Assembly (NCBI GenBank): GCA_021153285.1
Contig: JAGKTT010000030.1
Span: 1-25,753, forward strand
DNA length: 25,753 nucleotides
Direction of reading: 5' to 3'
Origin: Bacteroidia bacterium
Lineage (GTDB): Bacteria; Bacteroidota; Bacteroidia; Bacteroidales; UBA932
Made by a program: the position numbers and the translations under genes. The notes below the pieces were generated by a model. That model was given only the letters and a program-made list of their open reading frames with translations. It ran no database searches and was not told where the DNA came from. Of this stretch, positions 1 to 6,470 are shown piece by piece (positions within the stretch are counted from its first letter, which is position 1; every line of letters begins with the position of its first letter).

Positions 1-171
1 CAAAGATAAATTCAAATCGGTTGACTCGAAAAACCTCTATAACTACCTAACTTTCAATATTTTCAAAGAACTTTTATGATTTTTTACCGGACACTAATGC
101 GTGTATATATTACAACTATTAATGTCGTTATTTTGAAAATGTAATCAATCGGCAACAGGAACCCTCAGAGC
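1..171. other. Intergenic left edge; no gene start visible
   Basis: I see no coding region here. On the minus strand it holds one copy of the shared promoter motif (119-146), then about 118 bases to the window edge with no ATG in any minus frame; the few TTG or GTG codons soon meet stops, except one TTG frame (TTG at 13-15) open to the edge. Positions 1-8 read TATCTTTG on the minus strand, a match to the Bacteroidota -7 box TAnnTTTG, but no good -33 box is seen at the usual distance. The motif therefore drives either a gene beyond the edge with a long leader or an untranslated RNA. Confidence 0.5.
119..146 (-). promoter_or_regulatory. Shared promoter motif, copy 1
   Basis: The minus strand shows GATTAC, a 14-nt spacer beginning ATTTTC, then GACATTAA. 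Both boxes and the spacing match the consensus built from the nine copies in this window. It follows the stop of the NAGPA-like lipoprotein gene and points at the left edge, where no start codon is visible. Confidence 0.6.
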
Positions 172-768
172 CTAATTGCTGACTATCCAGTTTGTCTGCC
201 AATGCTTGAAGCCGACAGCCCATGGGCAAAGAGTCTTATTCCCGATCCAGCCATATCCCCATCTGCCCATATCAAGATTAACTGCAGTAGTGCTATATCT
301 GGCGACCTCAGTAGCAAACTCATTCAACGTCATTTTCCTTGTAGACTCAATTATGAACAAAGATCCCGGATTGGATGAACTGTAGCATAATGCGCGTCGT
401 CTAAATCTACGTTTATCTTTAAAGCTTCTGACTTTGCCATTTTTAACGAGCACATGCTGCTGAAAACCGTTTTCGGACATCCACTCATGAGCTATTACAA
501 GACCTTTGGTAGGATGGATAGAGGTAAATTCCTTCAGGCTTTTGCTACCATATGTCTTACCGTTGATTCGGTATTGCCCTTCTATTTTCCCCTCCTTATC
601 CGTATATGCAGCGGGTATACATATGGCTGCATCAGGCTTATACGTATCTGTAAACTGAACTTGTCCCTGTAACTGAGTGATCTTGACCTTATCGACCTGT
701 GGCAGATAGTTACATGACGACAGAGCCAGCACAGAAATGATTAAAAATATATTGATGATTCTGTTCAT
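172..768 (-). CDS. Lipoprotein with NAGPA-like (phosphodiester glycosidase-like) domain
   Basis: 198 aa from the ATG at 768. That start is preferred over one 57 nt further up because it places a clean lipoprotein signal at the N terminus: a hydrophobic stretch ending LALSSC, with the Cys as the likely lipidation site. It also begins 2 nt after the stop of the preceding gene. The rest resembles the NAGPA/phosphodiester glycosidase fold: a strand-rich region with GLVIAHEW in the middle, then a C-terminal NLDMG segment where family members usually carry NLDGGGS, and a final aromatic-rich stretch. The glycine run usual in the active site is altered to NLDMGRWGYG, so activity is uncertain. It would sit in the envelope. 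Neighbouring genes encode cell-wall enzymes, which suggests a role in envelope glycans. The family call comes from motif resemblance only. Confidence 0.5.
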   Translation of the reverse strand: MNRIINIFLIISVLALSSCNYLPQVDKVKITQLQGQVQFTDTYKPDAAICIPAAYTDKEGKIEGQYRINGKTYGSKSLKEFTSIHPTKGLVIAHEWMSENGFQQHVLVKNGKVRSFKDKRRFRRRALCYSSSNPGSLFIIESTRKMTLNEFATEVARYSTTAVNLDMGRWGYGWIGNKTLCPWAVGFKHWQTNWIVSN

Positions 769-769
769 T

Positions 770-991
770 CTAGATTGTCTTATAGATGTCGACTGGTGTG
801 AGTCTGACTGTCTTTGAAGCTTCAAGCACCTTCATGCCCTCGGGTGTATTCACTACGATGCCACAATGTGTCCACTTTGACATGGTACCGACCTTAATAT
901 ACGGAGACTGAGAAGACTGGCTCTCAATGAATACGATGTCTCCTTCCTGCAATGTGGCGACGCCTACATTGTTGCTGCAAAAGGCAACCAC
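770..991 (-). pseudogene. Truncated YiiX/YebB-like (NlpC/P60-type) cysteine hydrolase
   Basis: 73 aa starting at a GTG 2 nt after the stop of the preceding gene. The visible part matches the first half of permuted NlpC/P60 enzymes of the YiiX/YebB type: LQEGDIVFIES, then KWTHCGIVV carrying the catalytic His, then VLEASKTVRLTPVDIY. Family members are usually near 200 aa, and their catalytic Cys lies further on. Here a TAG at 770 ends the protein first, and the lipoprotein gene starts at once. The protein has no signal peptide and no nucleophile. I read it as a decayed or truncated gene, though a short regulatory or partner protein cannot be excluded. Translational coupling to the genes on both sides is likely from the 1-2 nt gaps. 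Confidence 0.5.
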
Positions 992-993
992 TG

Positions 994-1260
994 CTATACT
1001 TTATTTCTACGTTCTTCCTTAAGACTGGCGGCAATACTTGAGCAATTCATCAAGAACGATACTGGAAAACAAAATCCGACCAAAATGAAGAGTGAGACAA
1101 CTATGAAGAAAAACAGTTGTTCCAAAAAATTACTAGTGATTATACTAAGATCAATATCACAAGCAGTAAGGAAAGTCGCTATTATACCGATGACAGCAAG
1201 AGCTGCAAGAGAAAAGACACCAACTTTGGTAATCTTCTGTTCAGTAGTTAAATTTTTCAT
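994..1260 (-). CDS. Small two-helix membrane protein
   Basis: 88 aa, family not recognised. It has two hydrophobic segments (about residues 13-34 and 47-72), a short polar N terminus and a basic C-terminal tail ending KEERRNKV, so it is probably an inner-membrane protein with both ends in the cytoplasm. It is the first gene of a three-gene unit led by copy 2 of the shared promoter motif, whose GACATT box lies about 35 nt upstream of the ATG. The next gene starts 2 nt after its stop. The context of cell-wall enzymes hints at an envelope role, but nothing in the sequence shows one. Confidence 0.7.
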   Translation of the reverse strand: MKNLTTEQKITKVGVFSLAALAVIGIIATFLTACDIDLSIITSNFLEQLFFFIVVSLFILVGFCFPVSFLMNCSSIAASLKEERRNKV

Positions 1261-1293
1261 GATGTTATTTAATTTTAAATTGTGTTCACATTA

Positions 1294-1321
1294 TTAATGT
1301 CGATCGCTTCAAAAGGTAATC
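1294..1321 (-). promoter_or_regulatory. Shared promoter motif, copy 2
   Basis: GATTAC, a 14-nt spacer beginning CTTTTG, then GACATTAAT on the minus strand, upstream of the 88-aa membrane protein gene starting at 1260. It lies between that gene and the stop of the L,D-transpeptidase gene at 1328. Both boxes are perfect. Confidence 0.65.
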
Positions 1322-1327
1322 ATGACA

Positions 1328-1891
1328 TCATTCATATGCCCATAGAATTACATTACGTTGAGTCTCCAAGAACTCTGACAATTGATGATATCTATATAAC
1401 GGGAGAGTTACACAACCCCAACTTATTGGCCCTGCTGATGGATGGATTAATATTCCGCGATCTAGGGCATTCGAATTAGTCTTATCCAAGCCGATAAGTT
1501 CAAAGGCTGGGACATACGGACGATTATACATCATTCTGTTTCTTCCTATCCTGTAATGCCCCAATGATGAGCAATGACTTCCGTGTGAGTTACTAAAGGC
1601 AGCCTTTAAAATGGTGCTATTACCACCAGAACCATGTCCAGCAAGCGACTGCATCAAAATCTTATCCTGATTAAAATCATATACAAACATGCGTTGTTGT
1701 AGAGATGTCCTCCCATAATCTACAAGTATCGCATAATCAGTATTGTACCCTTTGGCTGCGCAGTATTTTTTAAGTTCTTCCACCTTGCTGCCTATATCGA
1801 GAGGTTTGCTATTACATATGATAATGCATAGTCCAACTACCGCAACAAACGCAGCCAATAAGACGAGTAAGTATTTTTTGAATTTTCTCAT
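1328..1891 (-). CDS. YkuD-type (YkuD_2-like) L,D-transpeptidase family protein
   Basis: 187 aa. An N-terminal hydrophobic segment (about residues 8-27) acts as a signal or anchor, so the enzyme works outside the inner membrane. The body matches the murein L,D-transpeptidase (YkuD_2-type) family: a DYAILVDYGRTS strand, MFVYDF, AGHGSGG, then FSNSHGSHCSSLGHYRIG, a Gly-Leu-Asp segment, ILIHPS, and the catalytic SWGC near residue 158. The Cys of SWGC and the preceding His are the expected active-site residues. Members cross-link or modify peptidoglycan by attacking a tetrapeptide donor. It is probably a single-gene unit under copy 3 of the shared promoter motif, next to an M23 peptidase and a YiiX remnant, which fits a cell-wall remodelling set. 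Confidence 0.85.
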   Translation of the reverse strand: MRKFKKYLLVLLAAFVAVVGLCIIICNSKPLDIGSKVEELKKYCAAKGYNTDYAILVDYGRTSLQQRMFVYDFNQDKILMQSLAGHGSGGNSTILKAAFSNSHGSHCSSLGHYRIGRNRMMYNRPYVPAFELIGLDKTNSNALDRGILIHPSAGPISWGCVTLPLYRYHQLSEFLETQRNVILWAYE

Positions 1892-1964
1892 ATGATTACG
1901 TATTAATATGCATGCTCTTCCTTAAGTTTAGAGAATAATGTCAATTGATGTGAAAGGTAATCAT
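1892..1964. repeat. Inverted repeat joining motif copy 3 to the start codon region
   Basis: ATGATTAC at 1892-1899 and GTAATCAT at 1957-1964 are perfect 8-bp inverted repeats. One arm lies directly before the ATG of the L,D-transpeptidase gene (1889-1891), and the other is the GATTAC box of promoter motif copy 3. A read-through transcript could fold over the ribosome entry region. At 8 bp it could also be chance. Confidence 0.35.
1935..1962 (-). promoter_or_regulatory. Shared promoter motif, copy 3
   Basis: GATTAC, a 14-nt spacer beginning CTTTC, then GACATTATT on the minus strand. It lies between the stop of the 180-aa membrane protein gene (1967) and the start of the L,D-transpeptidase gene (1891), about 50 nt upstream of the ATG. 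Confidence 0.65.
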
Positions 1965-1966
1965 GT

Positions 1967-2509
1967 TTAAACTGCCCTGTTATTTTTGAGTCTTGATCTG
2001 GCAAACAGAAAGAGAGACAATAGAATTAACATAACGACATAGATTATGCAGAGTACTATTGCTATTACAATTGGGTAATATACAAGACCAAAAGGGTCAA
2101 AATCAGACAGATAGCTGATTTTCATTACGCAATCTCGCACATCAATCCTACACTTCATCACCTCAGATAAAATACTTCTTCTTAAAGCATACGTGTCATC
2201 ATCTACGAGTTCCCAGCCTCGTCTTTCTGACGTGATGACTCTTAGTGACTTATCTGGAAGAGGCTCCTTAAATCGGATAGAGTATGCTAGGGAATCATAA
2301 AGGAATATGCTCGATTCATCTTCGCCTTCATAGATGGACGTGAGTTTCCTGTCCTCAATCACATATTCGGGAAGGGCAAGTCGGAGGTCATTGCTAAAGC
2401 CATCTTCCCGTTCGAATTCTGCCAATCCTGTTGAGTAATAACAGGTAGCTAGAAATAGGAACGCAGCAACCGGCAAATAGATTATGTGAAATAATTTATA
2501 CGGATTCAT
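1967..2509 (-). CDS. Two-helix membrane protein of unknown function
   Basis: 180 aa, family not recognised. One hydrophobic segment is near the N terminus (about residues 8-27) and a second, longer one is near the C terminus (about 140-168), followed by a basic tail. The roughly 110 residues between are polar and acidic, with two Cys (KCRIDVRDC) that could pair outside the membrane. The topology suggests a periplasmic domain held by two helices. The gene starts 29 nt downstream of the M23 peptidase gene with no promoter motif between, so the two are probably co-transcribed and may act together at the cell wall. Confidence 0.7.
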   Translation of the reverse strand: MNPYKLFHIIYLPVAAFLFLATCYYSTGLAEFEREDGFSNDLRLALPEYVIEDRKLTSIYEGEDESSIFLYDSLAYSIRFKEPLPDKSLRVITSERRGWELVDDDTYALRRSILSEVMKCRIDVRDCVMKISYLSDFDPFGLVYYPIVIAIVLCIIYVVMLILLSLFLFARSRLKNNRAV

Positions 2510-2538
2510 TGTGTACGATTTTGGTTTAATTAATTGTT

Positions 2539-3087
2539 TTATTTAGTCGGCAAATGATCAGAAGGGTCCAGCCAGAACATCAGTCTCCAGTTGAATCGTT
2601 TTGGAGGATTGCAGGTGCCGTCAGAACCGAAGGCTCTCCATACATATGGGATAGGGGTAACGATGCCGTAATGGACGTGGGCAGGAGTTGATGCCGCGTT
2701 TCCGGACTTTCCCAGTGTACCGATGAGCTCACCAGGACGCACAAAGTCCATAGCGGTGCAGTCGATGGTATTGAGATGAAGATATTCGTGGATTCTCCAC
2801 TTAGGACCCAGGACGAAGACGCTGTTTCCGGCTTTGCCCGGCATACTCTTGGCGTAGATCACCAGACCTCCAGTCTGAGAAACGACTGGCGCACCGACTT
2901 TGCCGAAGATATCGACTCCGGTATGCGGATGACCGTTCTCGCCTCTGGTCCAAGGCCAGTGCCAGAAGCTCTGATGGTTATAATCTGCAGGTGTGCAGCA
3001 AGGCATTGCCTTCCTTTCAGGGATAAGATAACCTGCAGCTAGGATTGCGGCAGACACCGCGAAGAGGGTTTTAAAAAATTTTCTCAT
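2539..3087 (-). CDS. M23 family (LytM-type) metallopeptidase
   Basis: 182 aa. A short N-terminal hydrophobic segment (about residues 8-22) serves as signal or anchor. The catalytic domain fills most of the rest: HTGVDIFGKVGAPV near residues 55-68 supplies the first zinc His and Asp, and HVHYGI near residue 138 supplies the HxH zinc pair. The glycine-rich PGELIGTLGKSGNA loop between them is typical of the family. Members cut peptide cross-links in peptidoglycan. The protein is a compact, nearly single-domain version without LysM or SH3 modules. It is the first gene of a unit under motif copy 4. A 16-bp inverted repeat covers its start codon and is listed separately. Confidence 0.9.
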   Translation of the reverse strand: MRKFFKTLFAVSAAILAAGYLIPERKAMPCCTPADYNHQSFWHWPWTRGENGHPHTGVDIFGKVGAPVVSQTGGLVIYAKSMPGKAGNSVFVLGPKWRIHEYLHLNTIDCTAMDFVRPGELIGTLGKSGNAASTPAHVHYGIVTPIPYVWRAFGSDGTCNPPKRFNWRLMFWLDPSDHLPTK

Positions 3088-3134
3088 CTGTGATTATTCT
3101 TGGTTACATAGAATTATGTCACAGATGAGAAAAT
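3078..3134 (-). repeat. 16-bp inverted repeat sequestering the M23 start codon
   Basis: Positions 3078-3093 and 3119-3134 are perfect 16-bp inverted repeats around a 25-nt loop. The left arm contains the ATG of the M23 gene (3085-3087). The right arm lies inside promoter motif copy 4, covering its spacer and two bases of its GACAT box. RNA reading through from upstream would hide the start codon in a long stem. RNA started from the motif would lack the right arm and stay open. Confidence 0.7.
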
Positions 3135-3140
3135 GTAATC
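3113..3140 (-). promoter_or_regulatory. Shared promoter motif, copy 4
   Basis: GATTAC, a 14-nt spacer beginning ATTTTC, then GACATAAT on the minus strand, about 30 nt upstream of the M23 peptidase ATG. Its spacer is one arm of the long inverted repeat described above. Confidence 0.65.
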
Positions 3141-3154
3141 AACGATTGCTGAAA

Positions 3155-3718
3155 TTATTCTTCAGGATATCTTCCTTCAAGATACATCTTGATCAGTTCA
3201 GCGTGTGATAAAGGCTTCGATTTATCGGCATTGTCCGGATTCAGGTTGTAATCAAGCAGGACGACGTCCTGGGTCTCAAGCAACATGCGGATCTTATCGA
3301 GAGACCTTATTACAGAAGGGACATTCTCAAGGACATATTTATATGTCGGAATATAGATCAGACGCTTTGCGTCTTCATAGTTCAGAAGGGTCTTTGAAAA
3401 GACTCCATACTGATGCCCCAGAGGCTTGCCAAATTTTCTGACAGTTCGCTTTATGTTCTTCATCGTGTCATTTCTGAACATTGCAAGGTCAATCCCATCA
3501 TTTTCAAACACCTTCAATCCTTGCCAGATAGCTTCGACACATGTTGCTGTCACCGTCTTTGATTCTCCAGGGATGGGTATTCTTCCATGAGGATAAAAAG
3601 GACTTAGAATCTTACCATCATGCTGCTCTGAAGAGGAAGTCACATCCAGGATATATGCTCCTGGATTCTCCTCTTTAATCTTCTCAATCTTTCTTTTCTT
3701 ATTAGCAACAACTATCAT
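3155..3718 (-). CDS. DUF6939-like protein
   Basis: 187 aa, soluble, no signal or membrane segment. From memory of the family it resembles DUF6939: a basic start (ANKKRKIEKIKEE), GAYILDVTSSSE, SPFYPHGRIPIP, EAIWQGLKVFE, a GKPLGHQYGV stretch, IPTYKYVLEN, then VVLLDYNLNPD followed by KPLSHAELIKMYLEGRYP at the end. The length agrees with the family. No function is established to my knowledge. The conserved polar blocks look like an enzyme or nucleotide-binding protein rather than a scaffold. It follows the 169-aa gene with a 6-nt gap, so they share a transcript under motif copy 5. The name is a recognition call without a database check. Confidence 0.6.
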   Translation of the reverse strand: MIVVANKKRKIEKIKEENPGAYILDVTSSSEQHDGKILSPFYPHGRIPIPGESKTVTATCVEAIWQGLKVFENDGIDLAMFRNDTMKNIKRTVRKFGKPLGHQYGVFSKTLLNYEDAKRLIYIPTYKYVLENVPSVIRSLDKIRMLLETQDVVLLDYNLNPDNADKSKPLSHAELIKMYLEGRYPEE

Positions 3719-3724
3719 ATTATC

Positions 3725-4234
3725 CTAATTTTCAGTTAAACTTGTTTGACCACTCGAGATCTCTTTACGAATCTCATTACGATATTTTATATACCACCAA
3801 TAAGATTCCTTCAGTTCTTTAAAATACCAAGGAAAAAATTTCTTGAATTCCTTTAATGAAGACATAAATGCATCGCATTTTAAAAGAACATAAAAGGTAC
3901 CATCTTCCTGAAAACCTATTCCTGATTTTACAAACCCTAATTCATTATGAACTTTTTCAGATGCCTTCTTACATAATTCAAATTCAGATAGATCATCATA
4001 TAACAAGTACATTCTTACATCCAGCCAACTATCTTCATACCTCACTTCATAATATGCATCAGCATAATAAAATTTCAGAGTCGAATATCTATTTCCGTGG
4101 GTTGGATAATACCCCATTTCTCTCAACTCCTCCTTCACATCCTGAATACACAATCTATCTCTCACTGACTCACGTCTCTTTTCCGATCTTGTCGAAAAAA
4201 TACCTTTTAAACTCTCAAATAATCTTTTACCCAT
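3725..4234 (-). CDS. Unknown protein, possible YbjN/T3SS-chaperone-like fold
   Basis: 169 aa, soluble, family not recognised. An N-terminal basic stretch rich in Arg and Lys (residues 1-27) precedes a domain that begins RLCIQDVKEELREMGYYP and continues with YEVRYEDSWLDVRMYL, a charged helix, then GIGFQEDGTFYVLLKCDAF and a C-terminal helix FKKFFPWYFKELKESY. This helix-strand-strand-strand-helix order recalls the YbjN and type III secretion chaperone fold, which also fits the 206-aa protein at 22903-23523. The resemblance is by pattern only. It is the first gene of a two-gene unit with the DUF6939-like gene, under motif copy 5. Confidence 0.6.
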   Translation of the reverse strand: MGKRLFESLKGIFSTRSEKRRESVRDRLCIQDVKEELREMGYYPTHGNRYSTLKFYYADAYYEVRYEDSWLDVRMYLLYDDLSEFELCKKASEKVHNELGFVKSGIGFQEDGTFYVLLKCDAFMSSLKEFKKFFPWYFKELKESYWWYIKYRNEIRKEISSGQTSLTEN

Positions 4235-4265
4235 AATTTTACCTATTTAATCATTAAACATTGTG

Positions 4266-4277
4266 TTGGAATTCCAA
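4266..4277. repeat. 12-bp perfect palindrome in the copy-5 leader
   Basis: TTGGAATTCCAA is a perfect palindrome that begins 4 nt downstream of promoter motif copy 5 and about 30 nt upstream of the 169-aa gene. It could be an operator or a 5' hairpin. No other copy was seen. Confidence 0.35.
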
Positions 4278-4280
4278 TCA

Positions 4281-4308
4281 TTAATGTCAATAATTTGAGA
4301 AGGTAATC
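4281..4308 (-). promoter_or_regulatory. Shared promoter motif, copy 5
   Basis: GATTAC, a 14-nt spacer beginning CTTCTC, then GACATTAAT on the minus strand, about 50 nt upstream of the gene starting at 4234. Eight bases of its spacer (4293-4300) are complementary to codons near the start of that gene (4213-4220). Confidence 0.65.
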
Positions 4309-4336
4309 AGAATTTGAGTAAAATCCACACAAAAAA

Positions 4337-5191
4337 TCATCTTGATGCTACAAGCCAATCATTCACATCATTGTAAGGAGCATACACAGAGGACTTGTCT
4401 TCAACTATGCAAGATAGTCTATCTGTCAGCGTGGCGGCTGCATTTCTGCCTGCTTCGTCATTATCGAGCCAGAGTTCAACGTACTGAGGCATACCAAAGA
4501 CATTGAAATGCTCTATGACCTTCTCCACATTGCAGACAGAATTCAGGACAATGTATTTATGATCTGCAATAAAGCCGTAGAGTCTCAGATGGGAGAGGAA
4601 GTCAATGAATCCTTCGAAGATAATAGCTTTATCACCAGTTCCCAATACAGAGATATTCTTATTGCCAAGCGATCTTTTACCTAGTTTGTTCCTCAGTTCA
4701 TATCCGCCATTTTGAGAAGCAAAGCCTATATAGAACAGTCTGCCGATGTGGATTTCTTTACACAGTCTCTTCGCCAGGTTAGCAGGAATCTTCCTGGAGT
4801 TCAAATAGTCCAAAAGAGCGGGATGTTTTAATTCTTCTACGGTATATTCAATCGAGTCTACTGTCTGCACTCTTCTTGGGGTACTGTTCTGCACTCTTTC
4901 GGTCGAGGAAACATCACTATCCCCTACGATATATCTTGCAGCCTCAAGGGGACGGAGGTTCAATGTAATTTCAACAAGCTTGATAGTGTCTCCCTTATAC
5001 TCATCAGGATTTGCCATATCTATCCAAGTACCTTTATCTGTATTTACGTACATAGATGGATTCCTATCCTCTCGGAAAGGACAATGGTATAGTAGACGAG
5101 TTCCTCTGCCACCCGCACGTATGGCGCCCAGCCTCTGAAGTATTTCTTCTATGCCAACAATTCGGGCTTTAGCAAAAATATTATCATTCAT
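4337..5191 (-). CDS. Primase-like protein with degenerate zinc finger and Toprim domain
   Basis: 284 aa from the ATG at 5191. That start is chosen because the longer frame upstream overlaps the preceding gene and does not look like primase. The N-terminal part corresponds to the CHC2 zinc-finger region of DnaG (LLYHCPFREDRNPSMYV, about residues 34-50). Only the first Cys survives: the usual His is Arg and the second CxxC pair is missing. A linker leads to a Toprim domain with AIIFEGFIDFLS (catalytic Glu) and VELWLDNDEAGRNAA (DxD). This arrangement is common in mobile-element primases of Bacteroidota. There is no helicase-binding tail, and dnaB lies 17 kb away in the same window. It probably primes replication or transfer of the element, or acts as a Toprim nucleotidyl enzyme. 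It is co-transcribed with the 138-aa gene. Confidence 0.75.
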   Translation of the reverse strand: MNDNIFAKARIVGIEEILQRLGAIRAGGRGTRLLYHCPFREDRNPSMYVNTDKGTWIDMANPDEYKGDTIKLVEITLNLRPLEAARYIVGDSDVSSTERVQNSTPRRVQTVDSIEYTVEELKHPALLDYLNSRKIPANLAKRLCKEIHIGRLFYIGFASQNGGYELRNKLGKRSLGNKNISVLGTGDKAIIFEGFIDFLSHLRLYGFIADHKYIVLNSVCNVEKVIEHFNVFGMPQYVELWLDNDEAGRNAAATLTDRLSCIVEDKSSVYAPYNDVNDWLVASR

Positions 5192-5210
5192 ATTTGCTGG
5201 TATTTCGTCT

Positions 5211-5627
5211 TTAATTTTCAATCCTACGAAAATAGATATATTCCGGATATCTTCCAAGAACAAATAAGGTAACAGGGCAAAGCCATATCTTGGAAAGATC
5301 CGCATTACCGAAATCAGTCTTATAATATCCGCCTCCTGTCGTTGATGAAGAAGTTTGAGTAAGCTCAATAAGATCGTTGCCACTTCTTTTCTTCCTTGAT
5401 GGGATTACCTCGAAAGTGACATAGTCCTTTCCGTCCGAGTTCATCTGAATAAGCCTGCTTGCATCACCAACCATAAGGGCATTCGGGAAGAATTTCTCAG
5501 GCCAACCCTTGATATCGCAGTACCAATCACCGTAAACCTTCTTGAATGAAACATTAAGTCTTCTGAGGAAGATTCTGCAAAGCTGAGCCTTGATAAAGAT
5601 CCAGAATAATTTCAAATAAGCTGTCAT
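5211..5627 (-). CDS. Unknown 138-aa protein
   Basis: 138 aa, family not recognised. The N terminus (YLKLFWIFIKAQLCRIFLRRL) is hydrophobic and basic, possibly an amphipathic membrane helix. The rest is strand-rich and starts VYGDWYCDIKGWPEKFF. A serine/threonine/glycine-rich patch (TQTSSSTTGGGYY) lies in the middle, and the end is aromatic. The gene stops 19 nt before the primase-like gene and overlaps a spurious upstream extension of it, so the two are very likely one transcript. The leader is long (about 100 nt) and contains a terminator-like hairpin between the gene and motif copy 6. No function can be inferred. Confidence 0.65.
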   Translation of the reverse strand: MTAYLKLFWIFIKAQLCRIFLRRLNVSFKKVYGDWYCDIKGWPEKFFPNALMVGDASRLIQMNSDGKDYVTFEVIPSRKKRSGNDLIELTQTSSSTTGGGYYKTDFGNADLSKIWLCPVTLFVLGRYPEYIYFRRIEN

Positions 5628-5692
5628 AATCGTATTTATTAAAACTTTTACCTATTATATTTGTGTACTCTTTACGCAAATCCTGATTTGTT

Positions 5693-5719
5693 AAAAAAAA
5701 ACTGGCGAACTTCACCAGT
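5693..5719 (-). terminator. Rho-independent terminator after nrtR
   Basis: On the minus strand a 6-bp stem (ACTGGT pairing with GCCAGT, one G-U pair) with a 7-nt loop is followed directly by eight Ts. It lies about 40 nt after the nrtR stop codon. It also follows promoter motif copy 6, so that promoter would have to read through it. Confidence 0.7.
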
Positions 5720-5725
5720 CTGTAT

Positions 5726-5753
5726 ATAATGTCAATAATTTAAGAATGTAATC
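5726..5753 (-). promoter_or_regulatory. Shared promoter motif, copy 6
   Basis: GATTAC, a 14-nt spacer beginning ATTCTT, then GACATTATA on the minus strand. Here the motif is about 100 nt from the next start codon (5627) with a terminator-like hairpin between. That is unlike most other copies and suggests attenuation or a non-promoter role at this site. Confidence 0.55.
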
Positions 5754-5759
5754 ATTTGG

Positions 5760-6452
5760 TTAGAATTCCAGTCGAAATCCCTTGCTCTTCAGCTCTGCAT
5801 AACTCTCCGGATTGAAACTATAGTTAACCGGGATGCGGCTTCCCGCATTCTTCGGACGCTGTCCCACTTCAGTAAGGATACCGAGCTTGAGCATCTTGTT
5901 GGAGAAGTTCCTGCGGTCGAACTTTACTTCCAGGATAGACTCGTACAGCTCCTGAAGCTGAGGCATCGTGAACACCTGCGGGAGAAGTTCAAAACCGATA
6001 GGCATGAAGTGTATCTTCTCCTTAAGTGTCTTCAGAGCCACACGAAGGATTCTGTCATGATCGAAGGCAAGTGCCGGGACATTATCTATCGGAAACCAGT
6101 GAGCGTCGCTGGCATCATCTCCTCCCTTGACTTCGCTCTTACGCACAAGCGCATAGAATGCAATTGTAATGACGCGCTCTCGCGGATCTCTGTTCACTTC
6201 CGAGAAGCATCCGAACTGCTCTACGTAGGAAGTATTGAGTCCTGTCTCTTCTTTCAGCTCTCTTCTAGCACCGGTCTCAGCATCTTCGTCCATCTTGATG
6301 AATCCTCCGGGGAAAGCCCAACAGTCCTTATATGGCTCTATACCTCTCTTGACAAGAAGCACAGATAATCCTTCTTTAGGGTCGTATCCAAAGATCACGC
6401 AGTCTGTCGTTACTGCAGGATGCGGATATTTATATACATAGTTGCCTTCCAT
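5760..6452 (-). CDS. NrtR-type Nudix-winged helix regulator of NAD metabolism
   Basis: 230 aa from the ATG at 6452. A GTG 18 nt further up lies inside the operator and is rejected as start. The N-terminal Nudix domain carries DCVIFGYD, LLVKRGIEPYKDCWAFPGGF and the Nudix-box core ARRELKEETGL (about residues 67-77). The box is close to canonical, so some hydrolase activity is possible. The C-terminal part (about residues 150-230) matches the winged-helix DNA-binding domain of NrtR, with FTMPQLQELYESIL and DRRNFSNKMLKLGILTEV. NrtR proteins repress NAD biosynthesis genes and respond to ADP-ribose or NAD. The gene lies 78 nt downstream of a NadD-NADAR fusion with its own promoter and box, which supports NAD control. 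The Bacteroidota sugar regulators of the same architecture (AraR type) are the alternative. Confidence 0.85.
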   Translation of the reverse strand: MEGNYVYKYPHPAVTTDCVIFGYDPKEGLSVLLVKRGIEPYKDCWAFPGGFIKMDEDAETGARRELKEETGLNTSYVEQFGCFSEVNRDPRERVITIAFYALVRKSEVKGGDDASDAHWFPIDNVPALAFDHDRILRVALKTLKEKIHFMPIGFELLPQVFTMPQLQELYESILEVKFDRRNFSNKMLKLGILTEVGQRPKNAGSRIPVNYSFNPESYAELKSKGFRLEF

Positions 6453-6455
6453 TTT

Positions 6456-6470
6456 GTGTAAGTTTAACAC
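6456..6470 (-). promoter_or_regulatory. Candidate NrtR operator on nrtR
   Basis: GTGTTAAACTTACAC is a near-perfect palindrome of 15 bp lying between the -7 box and the ATG of nrtR. Two related 15-mers occur at the promoter of the NadD-NADAR gene (7754-7768, 7806-7820) and none were noticed elsewhere. Its position would block initiation, which implies autoregulation. Confidence 0.7.
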
